DNA from: Taiwanofungus camphoratus
Taxonomy: Eukaryota; Basidiomycota; Agaricomycetes; Polyporales; Taiwanofungaceae
Assembly (NCBI GenBank): GCA_003999685.1
Contig: CP021220.1
Location: forward strand, 1,302,001-1,366,000
Direction: 5' to 3'
DNA: 64,000 bases
Shown here: in pieces, positions 36,429 to 47,579 of the stretch
Layout of the letters: every line of letters starts with the position of its first letter
How positions within the stretch are numbered: the first letter of the stretch is position 1
Translations under genes and position numbers: made by a program
The notes under the pieces: generated by a model
Databases searched by the model: none
The model's input: only the letters and a program-made list of their open reading frames with translations
Told to the model about the DNA's origin: nothing

Positions 36429-37803
36429 ATGCCGCTGAGCTTGACCTCGTCCGTCGCCCTCCCCTCCGGTGAGCAGTATTGAAGCAGAGGGCTATCGGTC
36501 GACTGCTGAACCATACGACATCGAAGGCTTTTCCATGCCCCTTCTGGGTCTGGGGGTATTCCGCAATGAGGATTGTATTCCCGCTTGCATTGCCGCATTG
36601 AAGTACGGCTATAGGTGAGCCCCGTCCCCCCTTTGATCTATGTAAGCGCCTGCAAGCCAATGATATACTGACCTATGGAAAACCCAGACACATCGACTCT
36701 GCTCGCTTGTACAATAACGAGGCTCAAGTAGGACAAGCCGTACGACAGAGTGGAATCCCCCGTAGCGAAGTCTTCGTCAGTAAGTGTCTATCCCACAGTC
36801 CTTCATGGCCTTTATACTAATATATTTTGCTCCGACAACCAGCTTCTAAGATATTCCATCCCGACCACGGTTATGAGAGCACCCTGAAGGCAGTCGATGA
36901 GTCTTTACAGAGATTCGGCTTTGGTGAGGATCAAGCCATTCGTCAACGACTTATGCAAGCCTTGTCTGACTGCCCACCCGAAATTCTAGACTACCTTGAC
37001 CTCTATCTCATCCATAGTCCTCTTTCGGGGAAAGAGGAGCGTCTTGCCACATGGAAGGCTCTCTTGGATGTACAGAAAACCGGCAAGCTCAGAACTGTTG
37101 GTGTATCTAACTAGTGAGTCTCCATTTGAGTCTTCGGAACGGGGTTCATAGCATCGCCTCTGTATGTTCTTGCGATTATAGCGGTGTGAAGCACCTTGAA
37201 GAGATTCGTGAAGCGGGCCTTGCGACGCCAGCCGTCAATCAGGTCGAGGTACGTCTTGGAGATGTCAAATATAATCGCCCTGGTGAAGCATCTCCATTGC
37301 ATATTATGACTAACTTCCCTTCCTACCTGATAGCTCCAGCCCTTCTGCCAGCAAAAAGCCATCGTCGAGTACTGCAACAAACACGGCATAATAGTGCAGG
37401 CGTATTGTCCACTCGTCCGTGGCGAGTTCGGCAACCCGGTGCTGCAAGAGATCGCACAGAAGGTACGTGTAGTGCTGCTGTCATATTATTGTGCTACGTC
37501 TCGTTGATGACTTACGCGCTTTGCACTGAAAGTACAAGAAGGATGTCGCGCAGGTCTTGGTGCGGTGGTCTCTCCAGCGCGGGTATGTTGATCCTCTTTC
37601 TCTATACGTCCCCGTGCTCACGGTCCCTTCGCTTACCTGCATGTAGTTTCAGCCCGCTTCCCAAGTCGTCCCAGCCTGCGCGTGTAGTATCCAATGCCGA
37701 GCTTTATGACTTTGAAATTTCCGCGGAGGACATGGCGAAGATCGATGCGCTCGACAAGGGCAAGGACGGCGCTGTTAGCTGGAACCCGGTAGACGCGGAC
37801 TGA
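36429..37803 (+). CDS. Aldo-keto reductase, tandem copy 1
   Basis: NAD(P)H-dependent reductase of aldehydes or ketones, AKR superfamily, close to the 2,5-diketogluconate-reductase-like group. The exons are 36429-36468, 36527-36614, 36688-36779, 36843-37113, 37182-37248, 37334-37462, 37533-37582 and 37647-37803. Motifs: FSMPLLGLGVF at the start of the barrel; GYRHIDSARLYNNE with the catalytic Asp and Tyr; TSKIF with the Lys; DLYLIHSPL with the His. Then VGVSNYGVKHLEEI, AYCPLV, VLVRWSLQRG and PLPKS, the last two forming the cofactor-binding end. All four catalytic residues are present. The first intron is the least certain. All donors here are GT, unlike those of the second copy. The substrate is unknown. 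Confidence 0.9.
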
Positions 37804-38736
37804 GTGTGACGCGAAGATGCGACTTCGGTAGTACTACATGCCATCGGTTCGGGTTGCTATTCGAACGATATGCAACTCGTCGAGAATTCGTGTGATATGA
37901 CAAGCTGGAAGAAGGGAGTAGATGCAGTTAACCTATGTAGCACTAGGACGTAGCAAATGTATTTGTTGTTGAGGCCACAGTCACGGTTTACGTGATATCC
38001 AAGGCAAGAAAGGGTACTACACATGCCTATGTATGGAGTTGGCATCCTGACTCAGTCTGCAATTGTTTCTGAGTATACACGGGTAGAGTTTCTTTGTTGC
38101 ATCTGGGACTGCACGCAGTTGAGGCGCGGGGAGTTAGCCTGTGACCAGGATCGCCGGTGGCTTGAGTACAATAACTCAGAGGCGATGCTATCTCGAACAC
38201 ACATGGCGCAATGCCGGCCTTATCGTCGGCAGCAAGAGTTTCACCTCTATAGGTAAGAGGTAAGTAGTATCTGCAGTGCTGCAGGTAGCGTGGGCAAAGC
38301 TGGCCTGTTGGCTTGTCATACTCGACCGGTATAACAAGCATGAGCCTGTGGTAGGGTTGAACATCCCCGCGGATATCGTCTTTCAGGCAGGTCCTTATCA
38401 AAACGTATTCGCAACCCAGTTCGAATTGGTGTGCCTGCTTCAGGACAAGTGGACACACCGTGTGTTCAGACCGAAGTAGAGCACCCTGTTCAACGTATAT
38501 ACACTACAGCCATGCCGATGTGAGTGTACCCTTCCCACATGATATCATAAATTCAAAACAGTTATTTTGAACTACCCAGTTCGGATTTACTTGCGTATAC
38601 GCTCTATTGCCGCACACAAATTCGGCCTCAGGAAGACCAGATGTCACCATAAGGCTCCTGGCTGAGGCGGGAAGACCACATATATTTGGAAATCATCTTA
38701 AACAGACACCATCTGTACTTGTTCCCGAAGCGATGA
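37804..38736. other. Spacer between the two reductase genes
   Basis: The first 330 nt match the 3' flank of the second copy; 38130-38670 is unique and has no gene. Confidence 0.7.
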
Positions 38737-38744
38737 CTATATAG
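38737..38744 (+). promoter_or_regulatory. TATA-like element of aldo-keto reductase 2
   Basis: CTATATAG, 50 nt before the ATG at 38794; counterpart of the element at 36336. The leader is about 36 nt shorter than in copy 1. Confidence 0.55.
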
Positions 38745-38793
38745 TGCAACTCCACTCCCCGAGTCCGCCCTTCACTGGGGTTACTTGCAGCAG

Positions 38794-40168
38794 ATGCCGC
38801 TGAGCTTGTCCTCGACCGTCGCCCTCCCTTCTGGTGAGCAGTACTGAAGTATAAGGCCATTGGTCAACTGCTAAACCATAAAGCGAAGGCTTTTCAATGC
38901 CCCTTCTGGGTCTGGGGGGATTCCACAATGAGGATTGTATCCCTGCTTTCATTGCCGCATTGAAGTGCGGCTATAGGTGGGCCCCTCTCTACTTCAAGCC
39001 GATGATCTTCGTATACTGATCTATAGAAAACCCAGACACATCGACTCTGCTCGCTTGTACAATAGTGAGGCTCAGGTAGGGCAATCCGTACGACAGTGTG
39101 GAATCCCCCGTAGCGAAGTCTTCGTCAGCAAGTGTCTATCTCATGTGCTTCATGGCCGTTATACTAATATATTTTACTCTGATAACCAGCTTCTAAGATA
39201 TACCATTCCGACCATGGTTATGAGAGCACCCTGAAGGCAGTCGATGAGTCTTTACAGAAGTTTGGCTTTGGTGAGGATCAAGCCATTCGTCAACGACTTA
39301 TGCAAGCCTTGGCTGACTGCCCACCCGAAATTCTAGACTACCTTGACCTCTATCTCATTCACAGTCCTCTTTCGGGGAAAGAGAAGCGTCTTGCCACATG
39401 GAAGGCTCTCTTGGATGTACAGAAAACCGGCAAGCTCAGAACTGTTGGTGTATCTAACTAGTGAGTCTCCATTCGAGTCTGCGCCAGTGCCCCGCTTCTG
39501 AATTGGGTGCGTGGCATCGCCTTTGTATGTTCTTGCCATTATAGCGGTGTGAAGCACCTTGAAGAGATTCGTGAAGCAGGCCTTGCAACTCCAGCCGTCA
39601 ATCAAATCGAGGTACGTCTTGGAGGTGTCAAATATGATCACCCTGGTGAAGCATCTCCATTGCATATTATATGACTAACTTCCCTTCCCACCTGATAGCT
39701 CCAGCCCTTCTGCCAGCAAAAACCCATCGTCGAGTACTGCAACAAACATGGCATAATAGTGCAGGCATATTGTGCACTCGTCCGTGGCGAGCTCAGCAAC
39801 CCGGTACTGCAAGAAGTCGCACAGAAGGCATGTGTAGTGCTGTTGTCATATTATTGTGCTACGTCTCATTGATGACTTACATGCTTTGCACTTAAAGTAC
39901 AAGAAGGATGTCGCGCAGGTCTTGGTGCGGTGGTCTCTCCAGCGCGGGTATGCCGATCCTCTTTCCCTATACGTTCTCGTGCTCACGGTCCCTTCGCTTA
40001 CCTGCATGTAGTTTCAGCCCGCTTCCCAAGTCGTCCCAGCCTGCGCGTGTAGTATCCAATGCCGAGCTTTATGACTTCGAAATTGCGGCGGAGGACATGG
40101 CGAAGATCGATGCGCTCGACAAGGGCAAGGATGGCGCTGTTGACTGGAATCCGGTAGATGCGGACTGA
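38794..40168 (+). CDS. Aldo-keto reductase, tandem copy 2 with two GC donors
   Basis: The exons are 38794-38833, 38889-38976, 39036-39127, 39190-39460, 39545-39611, 39699-39837, 39898-39947 and 40012-40168, parallel to copy 1. The catalytic set is kept: GYRHIDSARLYNSE, TSKIYH, DLYLIHSPL. Substitutions against copy 1 include GLGGFHN for GLGVFRN, YCALV for YCPLV, and AAEDMAKI for SAEDMAKI. Two introns now begin with GC: at 39128 GTAAGT became GCAAGT, and at 39838 GTACGTG became GCATGTG. Both remain plausible GC-AG introns, and without splicing there the frame fails. The protein is otherwise open to the shared end NPVDAD. The substrate is unknown; reduced or conditional splicing is possible. Confidence 0.85.
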
Positions 40169-40864
40169 GTGTGACATAAAGATGCGACTTCGGCAGTACT
40201 CCATGCCATCGGGTTGTCGCTATTCGAACACTCGTCGAGAGTTTGGGTGATGTGACAAATTAGAAGGAAGTAGATGTAGTTAAACCAGGATGTGGCAAAT
40301 ATATTCGCTGTTGAGGCGACGGTCATGGTTTGTGTGATGTCCCAAGAAAGGGTATACACGAGTAGAGTTTTTGTTACGTCTGAGGCTGCACACAGTTGAG
40401 GGCTAGTTGGAAGATCACGAGGACACCAACTTGCACGTGAGCTTATTGCCGACGCGACAATTACCGTCACGCAATACCTCATCTCGTTAATGCATGACTT
40501 TGATATTTACTTATACCCCAATCGTACGAATGCCATCCGTGGATGGCGGGGTTTGAACGTATCCGCAGATATACATCCGGATGGCTACCCTGCTAGTCCC
40601 TAGATCAGCGTTTCAGGATCCGGCGTCAACATGTACGGCCTAGTCAGTATGGGGTCGCGCTACTACCGATATCAACGGCTTGACTCCCGCTGGTACGTGC
40701 CATTTCTGAGCACGGACAGAAACCGAATACCGGGGCTCCACGATGGGGTTTGAAAAAAGGGACTACTTAGCGGCGAGTACTTGCTATCTCAACTCGCATC
40801 GCTACATTTGTGCATCTTTCTTTCTACAATACAAGCACACGATCTTCTTCGACCAGACCATCAG
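40169..40864. other. Intergenic, no gene seen
   Basis: The left 250 nt are the end of the reductase duplication; the rest is the promoter region of GNAT copy B, with no coding signal. Confidence 0.65.
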
Positions 40865-41931
40865 ATGGAGAGACCTGAATGCAAGCCTCTGAAATGGAGT
40901 ACGTCACGTCGCTTGGCCTGCAAACACTGAACTTATTCTTTTGCAAATCTACTTGTCAGCTCAAGTACCAAAGACTCTCCGCACCATAGGGAGTGCGTTC
41001 CGTGATGGCTCGAATGACCCGGTCTCGCGTTATGTTTCTGACACGCCTGTTTGTATCTATCCCTGCGAGGTATTACAGCGGTCGTTGACGTCCTTCTGAA
41101 GGATTACGACAAGGCGATATTTTTCGAACGCTCATGGAAAGCCCTCCACTGGATGTTCCTTTCAGATGCAATACGCAGAAACGCAGCGTGGACAGTAGAT
41201 GGAGGTGACTCTATCATCGAGTTGTGAGTGTCGATATCAAAGAGGAAAGTCAAGATTGTTGAAGAAATATCAGCGCGGCTGCGCATAACTCGCTACCATA
41301 CGGACGAAGGATCTTGGAACGTATCATCAGCTTCCTGAAGATTTCCTTCATGGGGGTTTTCTATGCACTGAATTCAAGAGAGCAAAAATTAGTACGTCAT
41401 CTCCTTTATTCATGGTGATACTGATACCAAGGCAACGTTTTAAAGCGCACGCGAGAGTGGCATGCCAAATTTTCTGCATCCTTGAAGAATAAGATTGGCA
41501 ACAGACTACTTGACATGATGTACTTGGACATCCTCGCTACCCATCCAGCAAAACGAGGACGCGGGTATGCCACCGCACTCGTCAAGCTTGTCACAGCAAA
41601 GGTGAGGTTTTCTGCATCTATTCTTGGTAACGCCGCTCTAATTGCAGCACTTCGTAGGCTGATATAGAATCTCGTGCTGTGTGGTTACACTCCTCCAATG
41701 TTGACAACACGGGATTCTATGAGAGTCTTGGCTTCTCTGTGATCGATGAGTTCACAGTTGGCGAAAACAATCCTACATGGCAGGAACCCCCAGTTGTCTC
41801 ACGTGTGGTCAGCCCACATTCCTAAGACCTTAAAGAATTCCGGGCTAATAGCTAACCAATTTGTATAGATGGTAAGAGAACCAAGAACATTAAGGGAAAA
41901 GGCAGACGAAAAAGATGGTTTGCCACGTTAG
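40865..41931 (+). CDS. GNAT family N-acetyltransferase, copy B
   Basis: The exons are 40865-40898, 40960-41052, 41089-41223, 41274-41391, 41446-41601, 41658-41817 and 41869-41931. The start is MERPECKPLKWTQVPKTLRT. Segments: DPVSRYVSDTPVS, WKALHWMFLSDAIRRNAAWT, SLPYGRRILERIISFLKI and REWHAKFSASLKNKIG. Then LDILATHPAKRGRGYATALV (motif A with the acetyl-CoA loop), WLHSSNVDNTGFYESLGF (motif B, with the FY-x-x-x-G-F signature), ENNPTWQEPPVV, and the last exon MVREPRTLREKADEKD. The protein is about 250 residues with every frame open, so it is the best reference for this family. The substrate is unknown. Copy C follows 478 nt downstream on the same strand. Confidence 0.85.
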
Positions 41932-42409
41932 GAGCTACATTCGGTGTTGTGCGACTTCGGAGTTGAAAACATTGTTTTAGGTTGTCTTGTTGACGCCTCA
42001 TATATTCTGCCCGCTGTAAATACCACTACCCACCGTTCGTGCACCCTGTGAACGTCCTGTGCGAACTTGAATTCGCCAAGGTAAGGATTTGGAATCTGGA
42101 TGCCCTGAGCGCCTCCGAGTCGAGTCATCTGCATCGATATCTAGCGCTGTCACGACCTGGGACCGATCCACCTGCGCATCAATTGGTTACTGTGCACCCT
42201 AATAAAAAGCTGAGAAGAGATGAACGACGCGCAGCTTCGTTCCTCAACGCCCTGTTCCGCGTACTTTGCGTCTCACGATGAACGGAAATTGCGAACACTC
42301 AAGCTCGCTACGTCGTCTGGAAACGGAGCACGAATGGGATGGAGAGAAGTGCGAACCGCTGAAATATTGTGCGCCCCCATTTCAATCGGGTACTCGCGTC
42401 TCATGAGGC
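41932..42409. other. Intergenic, promoter side of GNAT copy C
   Basis: No gene seen. An out-of-frame ATG at 42403, 7 nt before the chosen start, opens a 15-codon frame and could reduce translation from 42410. Confidence 0.6.
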
Positions 42410-43420
42410 ATGGCGCTTTGTGTAGCCGAAATCGAATTTGTGCTTAGAGGCTGGGACGTCCCAGAGACCGACCCTGCCCAGTTCGATCTGTTCACGCACT
42501 ATCTTTTCGATACCCCTGTAAGTGCCATCAGTCCTCATGCCGCTTGAAAGTTCACCGTAATTGCGGCAATCGTCGCAGGACAGAAAGAAGTCCCTCTTTT
42601 TCAACAAGAGAAAGAGGGCCTTGTTCCGTATGTCGCTAACAGATTATGTGCGGCGGCATGAAGCATGGACGGTCAACAGAGGTGAATCCTTCGTCAATTA
42701 GTACGTACGAGTGAATAGCAGAGAAAGCACAGCGCACTGAGAGCAATAATTCGCTTAGCACGTCCGCGCGTAATTCGCTCTCGCGCAGACGGAAGATCGT
42801 AGACGGGGCCATCGACGTCATCAAGACGCGCATGGCAAGCCTTCTGAGAAACCTCGATTCAAAGGAGCAGAAAAACGTAAAGTCCAGTCGCGCCCCTTTT
42901 TTTCTGAAACAAGGCGGACGCTGACAATGCATTGGTAGCGATTGAAAGAGTGGCGCGACAAGTTTCGCCCCATCCTCGAGGGCAAGCTGGGCGGTCGGCT
43001 GGACGACCTGATCTCGCTCGATACTTTGGCCACTGTCGCCAAGAGCCGGGGGTGTGGCTACGCTTCCATGCTCGTCCAACTCGTCACTGGAATAGTACGT
43101 CTTCACGCCCTCCCCGCGTTCTCGACCCTCGTACTCACACGTGCCCGCTTCGCAGGCCGACGCGCAGGGTCGCGGCGTGTGGCTGTTCACGAATTTCCAC
43201 ACTACTGGGTTCTATGCAAGACTCGGCTTTGTCACGATTGCGGAGATCTCGCTGGGCGAGAGCAATCCGACGTGGGACGAGCCGCCAGTTGTGGCTTGTA
43301 TGGTAGGTCGACGTCTCCCTGTTGCGGACCCGAGATTGCTGACTCGCTCAATAGATGTTGAGGGAACCCAAGTCGATGCGGAATGCGGAGTGGAGGAACG
43401 AGAAGGATGAATCAACATAG
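42410..43420 (+). CDS. GNAT family N-acetyltransferase, copy C
   Basis: The exons are 42410-42517, 42579-42700, 42759-42876, 42939-43094, 43156-43302 and 43355-43420. The N-terminus differs from copy B (MALCVAEIEFVLRGWDVPET), but it rejoins the family at FDLFTHYLFDTP. The next part is KRKRALFRMSLTDYVRRHEA and WTVNRGESFVNY. Motif A is TLATVAKSRGCGYASMLVQL, with GCGYA for GRGYA. Then ADAQGRGVWLFTNFHTTGFY, ARLGF, GESNPTWDEPPVV and the last exon MLREPKSMRNAEWRNEKDES. The exon phases match copy B from the second exon on. It is more GC-rich than B. The first exon may have been replaced or rearranged relative to B. All frames are open; the substrate is unknown. Confidence 0.83.
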
Positions 43421-43832
43421 TCCCTAAACATTGTCTTGGTCGCTAGGAACGCAATGAATGAGGCTTAACCCGCTCTGAGCCATGACCTCAAGCGACCGAG
43501 GGTCGATGAAGCAGGTTGACTGATGCACCTATCTGCCAATTTACCACATTACAGTCTGGAATTTCACACCAGGCGAGTTCCGAAATTCGATTCCAGGATG
43601 CACGTCTGCGAGAGAGACGTTGTCATGAATTGCGTTTGACTGACATCAAAGCCGTTGTGGTTAGCTGCCGAAGATCAGCGTGAAGCGCAAGCAAATAAAT
43701 CCGTCGTGGTCAAGTCCGGGGGTGAAAGAAAAAGGGAGATATCAGGATACAGAACCCCAAATTACAGAGCCAATATCCGCAAGTCCACATTGGTGCACAC
43801 CGTCCTTTTTTGTAACACATCTCTTGTCTCCC
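43421..43832. other. Intergenic, no gene seen
   Basis: Convergent spacer between GNAT copy C and the alpha-galactosidase gene. Confidence 0.65.
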
Positions 43833-45999
43833 TCAAAGCTCGTCGAAACCCCGCTTGCTAGACGTACTCACAGGCACAGCCTTCCATACGCGCACCTGGT
43901 GCGCGCCAATCTGCACGCTGGGCATCGATCCGGTGTACGTGCCGACATTCTGCCCCCACGCGCCCGCGCTGTCCTTCTGCCAGAGGTCGTAGATCGCGAA
44001 AGTGCCCGACTGGTAGGAAGGGCCCTGTGAGCGAGAGATCAGATGGGTACATGGAAGCCGGATCAGCGAGCGGAGGGCAACAAGGGAAGGAAAGCCCACC
44101 TGGTCGATGAAGACGTCCGTAAACTCAACGTTGACAGTCTGATTCTGTGGGGACGTGTTTAAGAGCGCGATAATGAAGGTACTTCACATAGTTAGACAAG
44201 CATCCGTCAGTGCTTGCACCGTCGCCGCATCCTAGAAGCACTCACTTGTTCACGAGGCTGCCCGACCACAGTGAGAGGTCCCCTCCCGCGGACAGAGCGA
44301 CCTTCCACTGGCGGTTCGCGACAGAACCCCCCGCGTCCTGGTTCACGGCGATGAGCGCGTCGTTCGTGATGATCTCGAGCGTCTCGTTCGTCTTCGTGTG
44401 CCGAATCCAATTGTGTGCAGCAGGAATAAGCGAGTATACGCGCGTCAGTCTCGCACTTGCGCGGGTGGGCTACGAGGGAACAAGGCACGCACCATGCTCG
44501 TGACGTCGTTCCCGAGGATCAGCGGGCTCTTAAGCACGGCCCACATCGAGAAGTGCGTCACTGCGTCCGTCACACCCTCTCCGTCAGCCCTTGGTTCGTC
44601 TCCGCCGCGAGCGTAAGTACGACGCACCGTACTCGTCGTATGTCATTCCGCCGTTCCCGACCTCGAGCATGTCGAGGTCGTTCCAGTGGTTCACGCCCGC
44701 CTTCTGCCCGACAGGCGCCGCGAAGTCGATGATGCGCGTCATCGCGCAGTCTGCGGTCGTCATCCATCACACCAGGTCAGTATATGCGCGATTGCACATG
44801 GGAAGGAAGGGGAGGGGAGGGAGAGATGGAAAGTGGACGCACGGAAGCCGGCGAGCTTGCAGTCGATCATGGACGTGCACGGGCAGCGCTCGTCGAAGCG
44901 GTCATAGTTCTGCACAACGCCCGCTCAGTCAAACTGCCCAATCTGCGATGGAGCACCATAACAGCGTACGTCATAAATATCCCCCGAAATGCGCCAGCTG
45001 TTCGCGATTGTCTGCAACATTAGATCAGCCCTTTCGTACATATGCGCGGGCGAGGACGGAGCACGCACCGGCGCGAAGTTCCACGGCCCGTCTTCGCCCC
45101 AGTTGCACATCGAGTAGAGGATCGGGCGCCCGGTCGCGTTGAGCGCGAGCGACATGGCCGCGTAGCGGTCGTACGAGAGCTTCGGCGTGCCCGCCTGGCC
45201 CTCATTGTAGCAGTTGTCGTACTCTGACGGTACGCGCAGGCATGAGCGCAGAGTCGAGGACGGCAGAAGAGGAGAGGATAGAAGGAACAGAGGAAAGGAA
45301 GGGCGGAGGACTTCGGGGGAATGGAAGGAGACTCACTGAGGTAGTCGACGCCCCACTCGGCGTACGTCTGTGCGTCGATCGTCTCGTAGCCGAGCGAGCC
45401 GAAGTGGCCGCCGCAGGTGTACCTGCGTGCTCATTGCATCAGTATTTTCGCAACACGCCCAGAAGGACAGTATTGGACGTACATTCCTGCGCTGCTGTAT
45501 ATCCCAAACTGGGAGGCGCGGAGCGAGATATGAAGACGGATGGACGGGATGTGAACATGATGCATACCTTCAGGCCCATTGAGTGGACCTGGTCGGCGAG
45601 CGCTTTCATGCCGGAGGGGAACTTTGTCGGGTCGGCGATGGGGGCATTGTTAGTGACGTTGCGGGCAGGTGCTTGCCAGCCTTGATCGAGCAGTCAGATT
45701 ACGACGTGCAGGAGAAAGGCCCAGTGACCCACAATCGTCCGTAAGAACGTCTACGCGTCCGTGCCTCAGCCTCGGAATACGTACTGTGAAACGAAGCACT
45801 CACATTCATACCCGTACTTTGGTAGATCATAGGAGATCATGGCCTTGGCGGCGCCGAGGATGATGTCCTCAGAGATGTCGCAGCCAAAGTGGTTCCAGGT
45901 GTTCCAGCCCATCTGGGGGGTGAGGGCGAGGCCATTGTCGTGGGCGAGGACCGCGGGGAGTCCTAGTACCAAGGCGAGCAGAGCCTGGGGGAGGAACAT
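43833..45999 (-). CDS. Secreted alpha-galactosidase, GH27
   Basis: Hydrolyses terminal alpha-1,6-galactose from galactomannan and raffinose-type sugars. Thirteen exons from 45999 down to 43833, including an 18 nt exon (45733-45750) and a 26 nt exon (45483-45508). The start [19 protein letters not shown] is a clear signal peptide. The mature end follows with [20 protein letters not shown], the GH27 signature. Next come YVLTDDCWQAP (active-site DDCW, built from the 18 nt exon), [21 protein letters not shown] with the nucleophile Asp, and [28 protein letters not shown] carries the acid/base Asp, and [18 protein letters not shown] follows. A beta-sandwich C-terminal domain closes the protein. Whether the last residues end as [12 protein letters not shown] or splice at CCT-GTGAGT near 43870 is unclear. 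An alpha-N-acetylgalactosaminidase cannot be fully excluded. Confidence 0.92.
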
Positions 46000-46562
46000 C
46001 TCGAGTTCCAAAGGAAGGAGACGACGCAGGCGAACACCGGTGCTGCTTTATGAGGACAGGGAAGGCGGGCCCGGCGTGACGAGAAGACGGGCGAGGCTGA
46101 GTGTCTCACATGGGGCGGAAATACATTTGCAGCAACGGGCGGTTTCGAGGGTGGGCTTTCGCCGTCAGATGACGATGGGAAGGGGGCGTAGGTGACGAGA
46201 ATGGCTCCGTGCGAAGACTGAGAACGCAGAGCGTTGCGGTGATTGCTGGTGCGGGCCGTGGCATGGCTGTGATGGGATTCCGGAAGACCTTGTGATGGCC
46301 GTCGACGTGCATTCTCTGGCACAATTCGCAGGCAGGCGTCGCCGAATAACTCCTAGTCACTTGCAATGTGTAGAAATCACAACGTGGGTGTCTCGCCTGG
46401 CTACCCTTTCATGATGTCCATTGTGCCATGAAGTCGAGAGTCATACATATATTCAAACCAAGCTTTTACGTGTGGTCAGTATTGTATACGGTCGGTCGGA
46501 GATCCAGAATCCGTGCTCATAGGTTCTCTGCTAGCTGATAGTTCTGACCATTACAGTCAACA
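46000..46562. other. Intergenic, divergent promoters
   Basis: Between the alpha-galactosidase start and the broken MYND gene. No coding signal. Confidence 0.65.
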
Positions 46563-47556
46563 ATGTCAACGCCCTCATTACCAGACAACTTTGTCCTGCA
46601 CGACCTCGCCGCCATTATCCTCGACGCGCAGCGACGAGACCTTCCTCCATGCTCAGCTCCTCAAGGTCAATCGTGGCACCGCGCCGCTCCAGACCCTCCC
46701 GCAGCACATCCTCCCTCCGCACTGGGGCCCCACCATTCCTGATCAGCGACGTGTCGCGTATGTCCTCCAGTCCAACTCCTCCGCACCTCTCTTGACACCT
46801 TCGCGCCCCCCCCCCCAAGGTGTCAAGACGCCCGACGGCCGCGCCCTCACGCGGCGCGAGCTCGAAGATGTCTTCTACCACTGCAAGACTTTGACAGCGG
46901 CTACCTCCTAGAATACACCGCACAGAGCGTCTTCGAGCCACTCCCCGTCACCGCCACGCTGCGCGCATGCACATCCGCGAAGCACGAGATCATCTGCGCG
47001 CCGACAGAGGTGGCGGTCGGCGAGATCGAGGTGCGCCCTCATGAGGCGTGCCTCATGCTCAACCACTCCGAGTTCGTGCCCACGCTTGGGGACCTCCGCA
47101 CAGACACCTCTCGGGCTTCGGTGCGTCCTTACTTGAATATACCTCATCGTCGGCGCACCGCGCTCTGCGGACCTCGCGACGGACATGTGCGTCATGCTCG
47201 ACCTCGCGCTCACGCAGATCGGCGGGCCCGGTGCCGGCGGCGAGCTCTTCGTGCTCGAGCGCGGGTTCGCGTACCACAACGCGCTGCTATGCAGGTACGC
47301 GGATGATTCCGGCGAGCTCAAGATTCTCGGCAAGCTGCGCCTCTCGCCCCCGGATGTACGCAGGCAGAGTGACGCGCTGGTGGAGATGGCGCTCGCGCGC
47401 CTGGCGCAGATCGCGAGCGGGCAGGACAACTTCTGCCAGTATTGCGGGCGCGACGGCGTGGACACGCGCTACTCCAAGTGCAAGAAGGCATGTTTCTGCC
47501 GGGATTGCCAGGCCCTCGGCTGGAAGTACCACAAGGTGTGGTGCCTCGCGGCGTGA
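46563..47556 (+). pseudogene. MYND-type zinc finger protein gene, broken
   Basis: The protein text is conserved-looking but spread over alternating frames with no introns that could explain it. Frame 1 opens with MSTPSLPDNFVLHDLAAIIL at 46563. After a shift near 46623 comes SDETFLHAQLLKVNRGTAPL and RVAYVLQSNSSAPL through KTPDGRALTRRELEDVFYHC. A second shift near 46895 gives DSGYLLEYTAQSVFEPLPVT and ACLMLNHSEFVPTLGDL. A third shift near 47140 gives LIVGAPRSADLATDM and ALTQIGGPGAGGELFVLERG. The end is a MYND-like finger (FCQYCGRDGVDTRYSKCKKA, CRDCQALGWKYHKVWC) in which one usual Cys is Tyr. A run of twelve C near 46808 also sits in the second segment. Either a recently dead gene or assembly errors. 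Confidence 0.65.
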
Positions 47557-47579
47557 CGAGTTGTACTTCTGGTTCCTTT

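Larger units (their letters stand above)
36260..38130 (+). repeat. Tandem duplication, left unit (aldo-keto reductase 1)
   Basis: This unit of about 1.9 kb, including promoter, all introns and some 300 nt of 3' flank, is repeated at about 38670-40415. Introns and flanks are conserved as well as exons, so the duplication is recent and DNA-based. The left unit has an extra insertion of some 50 nt near 38040. The two units are about 540 nt apart. Confidence 0.85.
38670..40415 (+). repeat. Tandem duplication, right unit (aldo-keto reductase 2)
   Basis: Partner of the unit at 36260-38130; see there. Exons differ by scattered substitutions; introns differ more, with small indels. Confidence 0.85.

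Noticed and set aside
40540-40600. Possible tRNA-like stretch (GGGTTTGAACG)
   Set aside because: No cloverleaf could be folded around it; acceptor stem pairing is absent.
46807-46818. C12 run as a programmed frameshift site
   Set aside because: The frame is the same on both sides of the run, so it does not explain the frame changes of the MYND gene.
46908-47465. 185-codon minus-strand frame opposite the MYND gene
   Set aside because: No motif; antisense of the conserved plus-strand text.
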